Of a stretch of 64,000 nucleotides of DNA, positions 36,231-42,506 are shown in pieces. Location: NCBI RefSeq assembly GCF_030053345.1, contig NZ_JASGBP010000002.1:124001-188000 (forward strand), written 5' to 3'. Below the pieces are notes generated by a model. It saw only the letters and a list, made by a program, of their open reading frames with translations. It did not search any database and was not told where the DNA came from. The position numbers and the translations under genes were made by a program. The number at the start of each line of letters is the position of its first letter. The stretch's first letter is position 1. This stretch comes from Flavobacterium sedimenticola. Its GTDB lineage: Bacteria; Bacteroidota; Bacteroidia; Flavobacteriales; Flavobacteriaceae.

Positions 36231-36370
36231 CACTAAACGTACTGCGGCTTTGCGACAGTTGTGAAGCCAGCGAACTGATTATTTTCTGTTAAAGATAGCG
36301 TTTTCTTGTAAAGAAAAATCGTTAAGGGAACAAAGGAACCGGCAGTTACGTGAAACAGCTGTTAGCGGCA
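36231..36370. repeat. attC-like spacer 1
   Basis: A 140-base imperfect repeat from CACTAAACG to GCTGTTAGCGGC. It shares with spacer 38670-38800 the string GCGGCTT, a CTGTTG/CAGTTG step, CCA(A/G)CGA(A/G)CTGATTATTT and TGTTAAAGATA. The ends (CTAAACG and CTGTTAGC) are inverted relative to each other, as in integron attC sites. Confidence 0.6.
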
Positions 36371-36393
36371 GGTTTTATATCAAACAATTTATT

Positions 36394-36570
36394 TTATTTT
36401 TTCGTTTTTCTGTAATGATTAGCAAAAGAATAACTTACAGCAAATACTATTGCACTGATAAAAGAATGATTCCAATTTATACCATCATTTTGCTCTTTAC
36501 TGTAAAAAAAATATACGTTTAAAAGAATGACAGGAACAAAAGTTATTAAAATAGCAATAAAATTTCTCAT
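36394..36570 (-). CDS. Cassette protein 2, small two-helix membrane protein
   Basis: A 58-residue frame starting MRNFIAILITFVPVILLNVY and ending NHYRKTKK. Two hydrophobic segments (3-22 and 36-50) are joined by a polar loop (SKEQNDGINWNHS). The clear topology, the ATG, and the placement between two repeat spacers support a real gene despite its size. No family is known. Confidence 0.6.
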   Translation of the reverse strand: MRNFIAILITFVPVILLNVYFFYSKEQNDGINWNHSFISAIVFAVSYSFANHYRKTKK

Positions 36571-36685
36571 TTATTATTATGTATTTATATTCTTAATTTT
36601 ATCTCAACAATATGATTTAAATACGAAAATTAATAAGTTAAATCTAGAGATTATTTAATTATGCCTTAGTTTGTTTTCATTTATT

Positions 36686-36842
36686 TTCGTTAGGTTCGGC
36701 TAAACTTTCTGCGAACGTTTCGAAGCTTGCAGTCAGTGGCGACAATTAGCGGATTTGTTGTAAAGATAGCAAAAGCTCGACTTCCCATTTTCCGTCCAGA
36801 AAATTGAGTGTGGCCATTTCACCAAACTGTTGATATGTGAGG
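36686..36842. repeat. attC-like spacer 2 (divergent)
   Basis: Starts TTCGTTAGGTTCGGCTAA and ends near AAACTGTTGATATG. It shares GGCGACAATTAG, TTGTAAAGATAGC and a GCGAACG with the other spacers but is more diverged. It fills most of the 301-base space between cassette genes 2 and 3. Confidence 0.4.
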
Positions 36843-36871
36843 GGTACTTTCTAAGACTTCAATTTTTAAAA

Positions 36872-37246
36872 CTACTTTTTGAAATCAAAGCCTGCATTAG
36901 AAATTTCCGCAGAATCAATAATCTCCTCATTCACGTATATTTCGCTGATGTCAGGTTTTATTTTGGAGAATCTTACTTTATAAAACTTACCAATAGAACA
37001 TTTTTTTTCTGAGTCGATAGTCAGACAACCTTCAAATTTTTTGTTGTTCACATAATACTTATATTTTATACAATTCTTCCATCCTTTATTGAATTCATAT
37101 TTTATTGTTTTGGCAACAGTAAAACTATACTCACGGCTAAGATAGTCTTGTCTTCTCAGACTACTGTACAATGAATATAAAATTACGATAGTATAAACTA
37201 TCATTATGATATTCAATTCTTTTATTTTTTTGTCAGGCTTATTCAA
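36872..37246 (-). CDS. Hypothetical cassette protein 3, membrane anchored
   Basis: Up to 124 residues. A TTG at 37246 gives a lysine-rich N-terminus before a membrane helix (IIMIVYTIVILYSLYSSL); the first ATG is at 37204, inside the helix start. The rest is a soluble beta-rich domain with KYKYYVNNKKFEGC and KFYKVRFSKIKPDISEIYVN, similar in outline to small DUF3592-like periplasmic domains, though this is not certain. Confidence 0.6.
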   Translation of the reverse strand: MNKPDKKIKELNIIMIVYTIVILYSLYSSLRRQDYLSREYSFTVAKTIKYEFNKGWKNCIKYKYYVNNKKFEGCLTIDSEKKCSIGKFYKVRFSKIKPDISEIYVNEEIIDSAEISNAGFDFKK

Positions 37247-37281
37247 GTATTTGTTTTTTGGGATAAGATGTTAATAACTTT

Positions 37282-37399
37282 CGCATAACAGCTAGTGTTT
37301 GGCGAAGTAGGGAAATATGAAAACCGAAACTTGGTACAAGTAATGAATAAAATTGATCCAAGGGAACCCCTATTTTGCCATACCCATATTGGTAGCGGC
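37282..37399. repeat. attC-like spacer 3 with long inverted arms
   Basis: TAACAGCTAGTGTTT-GGCGAAGTAGGG (arm at 37301-37312) faces CCCCTATTTTGCC (37367-37379), and the outer ends are CGCATAACA and GGTAGCGGC. A single strand could fold into a long imperfect hairpin, the key property of attC sites. Confidence 0.55.
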
Positions 37400-37403
37400 T
37401 ATT

Positions 37404-38012
37404 TTAAAATTCATATAATAATTTTTTGTCAAGCTTATTTCTTATGTCATTAAATTCAAAAAAATTTCTTCTTTCTTTCCCATCATGAATTATCTCAAAT
37501 TGTAATGTTTTTACTGAGTCATTTTTGTTTAGATAATATGTTCCGACTGCGTAAAAAGTTGTTGGGTTATACCCTATGCAATGATGTGTTATTTCATTGC
37601 CGTCTGTTTCCTTTACTAATGGTTTTTTATATATTTTATCGTAAGTAAACTTATTTATATAACCTATTCCATTTTTATCAATTTTAAGGATATTATTCTC
37701 AGTATTTGATAGTACTAGGTTTACTTGGCCTTCAAAATTTTTTGGAACAGTTATTTCTATTTTTGGAGAATATAATTTATACGATACTAATATTGTATTT
37801 ATTACTAATGTAGAAACTGAAATTTTTAAATAATTTAAATTTGTTAATTTCTTCATTATTATTACTATAAGAGTACCAAAGAGTAGTAAAAGAAATGTAC
37901 TTAACCAAATGGTTTTTAAAAATTTACCGGTCGAATACATTGATATACAATAAATAAAGTAAATGAGTGTGATTAGTATAATGTAGTAGATTATCTTTTT
38001 CAATGTTGTCAT
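37404..38012 (-). CDS. Hypothetical cassette protein 4, three-helix membrane protein
   Basis: A 202-residue protein with three membrane helices (about 6-27, 33-53 and 62-80) and a C-terminal soluble domain of about 120 residues (KIEITVPKNFEGQVNLVLSN ... FFEFNDIRNKLDKKLLYEF). The soluble part is predicted extracytoplasmic. It starts at ATG 38012. No family recognised; AT-rich codon use. Confidence 0.65.
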   Translation of the reverse strand: MTTLKKIIYYIILITLIYFIYCISMYSTGKFLKTIWLSTFLLLLFGTLIVIIMKKLTNLNYLKISVSTLVINTILVSYKLYSPKIEITVPKNFEGQVNLVLSNTENNILKIDKNGIGYINKFTYDKIYKKPLVKETDGNEITHHCIGYNPTTFYAVGTYYLNKNDSVKTLQFEIIHDGKERRNFFEFNDIRNKLDKKLLYEF

Positions 38013-38026
38013 TTTTTATAATTACT

Positions 38027-38155
38027 GCTAACGTTTTTGGCTATCATTCTGTAACGAATCCAACGAACTGCCTACTTTTTGCTAAGATGATTTTTTACGT
38101 AAAAACCGGATTACAATTTAAGAAATTCCAGCTATAGCTGATAACCACTGTTAGC
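38027..38155. repeat. attC-like spacer 4
   Basis: 129 bases from GCTAACG to CTGTTAGC. The left half (GCTAACGTT-x4-GGCT ... CTGT ... CGA-x-(T/G)-CCAACGA-x-CTG) aligns base for base over about 45 positions with 38670-38715. Confidence 0.6.
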
Positions 38156-38162
38156 TTTAGCT

Positions 38163-38639
38163 CTAATGGGGAATTGATATTAATTTAGGCTGGTCAATTA
38201 CGTCAGATTTTGTTTTAAAATTATACAAAGAGTCTGACGCTTTATTGGAAACATGATAAAATTTCTTTTTTACAATTTTTGACAATTGAATAATTCTATC
38301 ATCTACTTTCATTTGCTGAACAATTTTTGTAATGTCGGAATCTATATTTATAATTAAAGAAAATGAATCTCCATCACAACAGTTTTTGTTCGACTTTAAG
38401 TTTGCGTTTTTAATTTTAAAAATTTGATTAAAAAGTTCTCTAAATTCTTTCTCAGACAATTTCCCTTTTAAAATTCTTCCTTGGTTTTCTATATAATACT
38501 CGCGATTATTTTTTATTGCAAATGAATACTCGCCCTGCCAACCATTGCTGTAACTCATTTCAAAATAGTTGAATTGTTTTACTTTGTCATTGCAGCAAAT
38601 TAAAGCAAGCGAAACCAAAATTGTAAAATATATCCTCAT
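38163..38639 (-). CDS. Cassette protein 5, predicted lipoprotein
   Basis: A 158-residue protein. MRIYFTILVSLALICCNDK is a lipoprotein signal with the lipidated cysteine near residue 15 or 16. The mature part has WQGEYSFAIKNNREYYIENQ, a KLSEKEFRELFNQIF helix and NCCDGDSFSLIINID, and resembles small DUF-type lipoproteins found in orphan cassettes. The name of the family is not known to me. Confidence 0.65.
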   Translation of the reverse strand: MRIYFTILVSLALICCNDKVKQFNYFEMSYSNGWQGEYSFAIKNNREYYIENQGRILKGKLSEKEFRELFNQIFKIKNANLKSNKNCCDGDSFSLIINIDSDITKIVQQMKVDDRIIQLSKIVKKKFYHVSNKASDSLYNFKTKSDVIDQPKLISIPH

Positions 38640-38669
38640 TGATTAATCAGCGATGTTCATAAAATTACA

Positions 38670-38800
38670 GCTAACGTTACGCGGCTTCACGACTGTTGCG
38701 ATGCCAACGAGCTGATTATTTATGTTAAAGATAAACGTTTTTCGTGATCACAGACAAAATAAAACCAGCAATAGCTTGAAAAAGCTGTTATAATTTGGCG
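38670..38800. repeat. attC-like spacer 5
   Basis: 131 bases from GCTAACGTTACGCGG to AAAGCTGTTATAATTTGGCG. It is the closest relative of spacer 36231-36370. It precedes the start of cassette gene 5 and would be the attC of a lost upstream cassette or the attachment site of the array. Confidence 0.6.
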
Positions 38801-38884
38801 TTTAATGTTGAATTACATTAGCGCGCTAAGTAACCACAAACCTCTTCCGTTTCCATTTCCTTTTCTGTTTCATTTTAGGTTTCC

Positions 38885-39153
38885 ATTTTATACAAACTTT
38901 GCCTGTCTTCAGATTTTAAAACTTTTGTAACAAAATTTTTTGTTACAACTTTTTTCGGGCGTTCTTTTTCCGGCTACGTTTTCCAAAAATTTTGCTGCAC
39001 AAAATTTTCTGCACAATTTATTTTGTGCCATATTTTTTGTGCAACTTTTTCAAAGCCAACTTTACAGCAAAAATTCCAACGCTAACGGTCCATTATTTTT
39101 TAAATAGGATTGAGTTTAAAAAGAGAGTTCCGGCGATGGGAAACGCTGAGTTA
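38885..39153 (+). repeat. Duplicated segment B, copy 2
   Basis: Direct copy of 35344-35626 with about 14 bases deleted and scattered substitutions. The 11-base inverted repeat is intact (38925-38948), and GCTAACG lies at 39081. It is followed after 11 bases by segment A copy 2, so the A-B order of the left flank is reversed to B-A. Confidence 0.85.
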
Positions 39154-39164
39154 AAGCATCAAAT

Positions 39165-39485
39165 CCTACAAGTGCTGTTGCCGGGCAAAAAGCGATTCGC
39201 GCTTTTTATGAGCATTATTTTCAATCCGTAACTCAAAACCAACCGCATTTGCGATTGCTTTTAAAATGGCAAAGCGCCATCTAGACGCGTTCCGCACCAT
39301 TACCGATTACGGTTTTTTTGTTGGAGATTGTCCAAAAAGATACGGTTGTAGGCACTTTATACGGGAGGTTTTGTACCCGATTGCGCTATGAAAACAACCG
39401 CTGGCTGTTGCAAACCGATGCAGCTGCCACTGCCACAAAGTCGGAATACGAGCTGAGTTCGGGAGCGGTGATTACCTACCCATAA
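39165..39485 (+). pseudogene. Truncated, frameshifted copy of the NTF2-like gene
   Basis: It lacks the first 61 codons of the intact gene at 34698. At least two small deletions shift the frame: one T is lost near 39257 (GATTGC against GATTGTC), and two bases near 39315 (GGTTTTTTTG against GGTTGTTTCTTG). The last 45 codons are still almost identical to the parent and end in the same TAA. No signal peptide or start remains. Confidence 0.85.
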
Positions 39486-39630
39486 AAAAAAGCACCCTAT
39501 TAAGTACAGCATTCCTTCAAAGCACACACGCTCCGCGTACTGTGTAGCAACTTCGTTTTGTCATCGGTTGTTATTGTTGAGGATCTTCTTTTTTTATTTG
39601 CTTTCAGCATCAAACGGTTAGAAAATTTTA
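39165..39630 (+). repeat. Duplicated segment A, copy 2
   Basis: Direct copy of 34881-35350, running from CCTACAAGTGCTGTTGCC to AGAAAATTTTA. The final bases merge with a candidate operator (39625) of the copper operon. Confidence 0.85.
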
Positions 39631-39684
39631 CACATCATTTCAGGAATTGTGCAAAAGCCAATCGGGCGTAATCCCGGTACTTTG
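39625..39684 (+). promoter_or_regulatory. Candidate copper-regulon operator and promoter of the tlpA-mco operon
   Basis: ATTTTACACATC (39625-39636) is followed by GTGCAAAA (39649) and a weak -7 box GTACTTTG (39677-39684). Distances to the -7 box are 40 and 28 bases, the same as at 46132 and 49203. The site directly abuts the end of duplicated segment A. Confidence 0.5.
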
Positions 39685-39710
39685 CAGGGTTAGAATTAAT
39701 TTCCTGAACA

Positions 39711-40181
39711 ATGAAAAAAAGTATACTGTTGTTACTGCTGACGCTTTCTTTAAGTCTTTCCGCTCAAATCAAATTGGGAGACACGCTGCCGTCTCTGGTT
39801 TTAAATAATCCTGATGGGGTGAAAGATACGATTGCTGCCGGTAAAGGGAGCTATGTGCTTATCGACTTTTGGGCTTCATGGTGTGCCCCGTGCAGAAAGA
39901 AAAACAAAGAACTGGTTGCGTTGCAAAACAGCTATGACGTAACAGATTTTACCATTGTTGGCATCTCCTTGGATACCGATACCGAGAAATGGATAAAGGC
40001 GATTGAGAAAGATAAAATCAATTACCCGCAATTCCATGACCCCAACGGGTTTGATGCTACCACTGCAGTATATTTCGGTGTAGAGCAACTGCCGGCTTCA
40101 TTCCTTTTTGACAGGGCAGGTACATTAATAGCTGTAAATCCAACGCTGCAGGACATTCGTAATCTTTTAAACTCTAAATAA
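39711..40181 (+). CDS. TlpA-like thioredoxin, exported
   Basis: A 156-residue protein with a signal peptide (ILLLLLTLSLSLSAQ) and a thioredoxin fold with active site WASWCAPCRKKN (about 61-72) and the cis-proline in EQLPASFLFD. It would act in the periplasm as a thiol reductant, perhaps keeping copper-binding cysteines reduced. It opens the copper operon and ends 3 bases before the HMA gene. Confidence 0.9.
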   Translation: MKKSILLLLLTLSLSLSAQIKLGDTLPSLVLNNPDGVKDTIAAGKGSYVLIDFWASWCAPCRKKNKELVALQNSYDVTDFTIVGISLDTDTEKWIKAIEKDKINYPQFHDPNGFDATTAVYFGVEQLPASFLFDRAGTLIAVNPTLQDIRNLLNSK

Positions 40182-40184
40182 AAA

Positions 40185-40703
40185 ATGAAAACTAAATTAA
40201 TGTTTGTGATGCTTTTGGTATTTTTTACCACAATAGCATCTTACGCTCAAATCACTAAGGTAGAAATAATGGCTACCGGTTTAACCTGTTCTATGTGTTC
40301 CAATGCGATTAATAAGCAATTGAAAACCCTCCCCGAGGTAGAACGTGTGAGCACCGATTTGAACACAAATACCTTTACGGTACACCTAAAAAAGGAAAAC
40401 CAAATTACGCCGCTTATCCTAAAGCAAAAGGTGGAAAAGGCCGGATTCTTTGTAGGTTCCATGATTGTTACCCTAACCCTTAATCATTCGAAATGGGAGA
40501 ATAGTGTGGCGATTACTCCGGAAGGTTCTACGTATGTTTTTCTGGATCAAAAAACCAATCCGGGAAAAGAGGAGGTTGCCGTAAAAGTAATGGACAAAGG
40601 TTTTATCACGCCAAAGGAGTATAAAAAAACGGCCAAAGCCTTGTCTAAATACCCTACATATGCTGCCGGTGATGCGAAAACGTTTCATGTAAAAATGATG
40701 TAA
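40185..40703 (+). CDS. Exported protein with HMA metal-binding domain
   Basis: A 172-residue protein: signal peptide (LMFVMLLVFFTTIASYAQ), then an HMA domain with TGLTCSMCSNAI (CxxC, about 33-36) and KVEKAGFFVG, and a C-terminal part of unknown fold (TYVFLDQKTNPGKEEVAVKV). It probably binds Cu(I) in the periplasm. It is 1 base before the next gene. Confidence 0.87.
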   Translation: MKTKLMFVMLLVFFTTIASYAQITKVEIMATGLTCSMCSNAINKQLKTLPEVERVSTDLNTNTFTVHLKKENQITPLILKQKVEKAGFFVGSMIVTLTLNHSKWENSVAITPEGSTYVFLDQKTNPGKEEVAVKVMDKGFITPKEYKKTAKALSKYPTYAAGDAKTFHVKMM

Positions 40704-40704
40704 G

Positions 40705-41538
40705 ATGAGGGCTGTTTTTATTTCTATTTTCATTTTACTAACCTATGCTGTTCGAGCACAAGAGTTATTTGTGGTTACTGAGCCCGCGAGTAATGTTCCT
40801 GCCGGTTCTGTAGGAATTAAATTGGGTGAGTCTTTGATGAAAGAACAATATAAAGAAGGTTATAATTATCACATGATGCCCGAAATTACTTGGGGCGTTG
40901 ACAAGAATTTGATGCTAAGAGTTTCCGGGTTTATCAGTAATCGGAACAGTACCAGCAGCGAATTAAAAACCGAAGGGGGGTCGTTGTATGCCAAATACCG
41001 TTTTCTCTCTACCGATGATTTGCACAGTCATTTCCGCATGGCTGCCTTTGGACGCTATAGTTTTAACAACGCCGATATTCATCAGGAAGAGATTGAAACC
41101 ATGGGACATAATTCGGGTTTTGAATTCGGGATGGTGGCTACCCAACTGATTCAGAAAGTAGCCATCAGTTCATCAGTCAGTGTTGAAAAGGCCTTAGACA
41201 ATAAGCCGGATTATCCTTTTCCGGATACTCAAAGTGATGTAGCATTCAATTATACCTTATCAGTAGGGAAGTTAATGTATCCAAAGCGTTATTCCGATTA
41301 CAAGCAAACCAATATCAATTTTATGTTGGAGTTTATGGGACAAACCTTAACCGAAAATCAAAGATCTTTTTTGGATATCGTTCCCTCGGTACAATTTATC
41401 CTTAACAGTCAGGCCCGAATTGATTTGGCTTACAAACAAGAATTGTACAGCTCCATGTTGCGCTCGGCACCAAACGGGTTCTATCTGAATCTTCAATATA
41501 CCTTCTTTAGCCTAAGAGGTAACCAAAAAAATGATTAA
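40705..41538 (+). CDS. Probable outer-membrane barrel protein of the copper operon
   Basis: A 277-residue protein with a signal peptide (AVFISIFILLTYAVRAQ) and alternating amphipathic strands throughout (GGSLYAKYRFLSTDD, FRMAAFGRYSFNNAD, NINFMLEFMGQTL), finishing GFYLNLQYTFFSLRG. The shape is that of a 10-12 strand barrel. Position suggests metal traffic; there is no direct evidence for a substrate. Confidence 0.75.
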   Translation: MRAVFISIFILLTYAVRAQELFVVTEPASNVPAGSVGIKLGESLMKEQYKEGYNYHMMPEITWGVDKNLMLRVSGFISNRNSTSSELKTEGGSLYAKYRFLSTDDLHSHFRMAAFGRYSFNNADIHQEEIETMGHNSGFEFGMVATQLIQKVAISSSVSVEKALDNKPDYPFPDTQSDVAFNYTLSVGKLMYPKRYSDYKQTNINFMLEFMGQTLTENQRSFLDIVPSVQFILNSQARIDLAYKQELYSSMLRSAPNGFYLNLQYTFFSLRGNQKND

Positions 41539-41556
41539 CTTTGAAACAAAATAATC

Positions 41557-42102
41557 ATGAAAACAACTTTTTTTTCCATTACTACGCTGGCATTTGGCTT
41601 TTTATCCTTTGGAAAAGGCCAAAGCGATACCTATGGTTTCAAACCAAACCATTCGATTGTTATTACCCAAACTTCATTCTCTACGAATGAGATTGTTAAC
41701 GGCTATTTGAAAATTAAAAATGCTTTAGTGAAAAGCGATTTCAAAGGTGCCGCACAATTCGGAGTTGCTTTGTCCAAAACCTTAGATGAAGTGACTCCCG
41801 AGGGTTTATCGGCTACCCAAAAAGCCAAATGGCAGGCCATCATTCAGCAGGCGCAAAAGCAAACTCAAATTATTACAGCTTCGGCCGGAAAGTCGGACAA
41901 ACAAAGAAAAGCGTTTCAAGAGTTAAGCAAAAGTATGCAGGAGTTGATTACTACCTTCGGCGCTGGCCAAAAATTGTATCTCGACTTTTGTCCGATGTAT
42001 GAAGGAGGCTCCGTTTGGATTAGTGAAAGCAAAGACATTAAGAATCCGTATTACGGAGCGCAAATGCTTACTTGCGGTAAAATTAAAGAAACGTTTGGAT
42101 AA
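41557..42102 (+). CDS. DUF3347 domain protein, exported
   Basis: A 181-residue exported protein. After the signal peptide, the DUF3347 region (IVNGYLKIKNALVKSDFKGA, then FQELSKSMQELITTFG, LYLDFCPMYEGGSVWISESK and NPYYGAQMLTCGKI) is clear. The cysteine/methionine FCPMY and MLTCG segments are conserved in this domain, which commonly accompanies copper efflux genes and may bind metal. Confidence 0.85.
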   Translation: MKTTFFSITTLAFGFLSFGKGQSDTYGFKPNHSIVITQTSFSTNEIVNGYLKIKNALVKSDFKGAAQFGVALSKTLDEVTPEGLSATQKAKWQAIIQQAQKQTQIITASAGKSDKQRKAFQELSKSMQELITTFGAGQKLYLDFCPMYEGGSVWISESKDIKNPYYGAQMLTCGKIKETFG

Positions 42103-42120
42103 ACGGTAAAGAGTACTACC

Positions 42121-42393
42121 ATGAAAAATATTTTTTATATTGCTGCTGTAGCAGTATTAACATTGGTTTCTTGTAAACCCAAAACCGACAATGCCGAACA
42201 CCATGTCGGCCACGAACATCATTCAGATTCCATTGTGATTTCCAAAGACACCACAACGGTAACGGGATCAAATGCCGTAAATAAAGATGCCATGGCGTTG
42301 TATGCTTGTCCGATGCACCCTGAGGTGCAAGGCAAAAAAGGAGAAGCGTGTTCGAAGTGCGGTATGGAGCTTACCGAACCGGTAACGAAATAA
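42121..42393 (+). CDS. Heavy-metal-binding-domain lipoprotein
   Basis: A 90-residue lipoprotein (signal AAVAVLTLVSC, lipidated cysteine near residue 18) with a His-rich stretch HHVGHEHHSDS and a C-terminal heavy-metal-binding domain, YACPMHPEVQGKKGEACSKC followed by GMEL. It should bind copper or a similar metal at the periplasmic membrane face. The same domain recurs at the N-terminus of the next gene. Confidence 0.87.
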   Translation: MKNIFYIAAVAVLTLVSCKPKTDNAEHHVGHEHHSDSIVISKDTTTVTGSNAVNKDAMALYACPMHPEVQGKKGEACSKCGMELTEPVTK

Positions 42394-42506
42394 ATACATT
42401 GTTCGGTTTCGGATACTTTATGATGTACCCAAAAGTCTTTAGCTACCAACCAGAAATGTTTGGTGGTGTCATAGCGTTTTATAATCAAAGTTAAATAGTA
42501 TTACAT

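Noticed and set aside
34881..39630. Insertion sequence as the cause of the flanking duplications
   Set aside because: No transposase gene, no terminal inverted repeats at the segment ends and no short target duplication were found.
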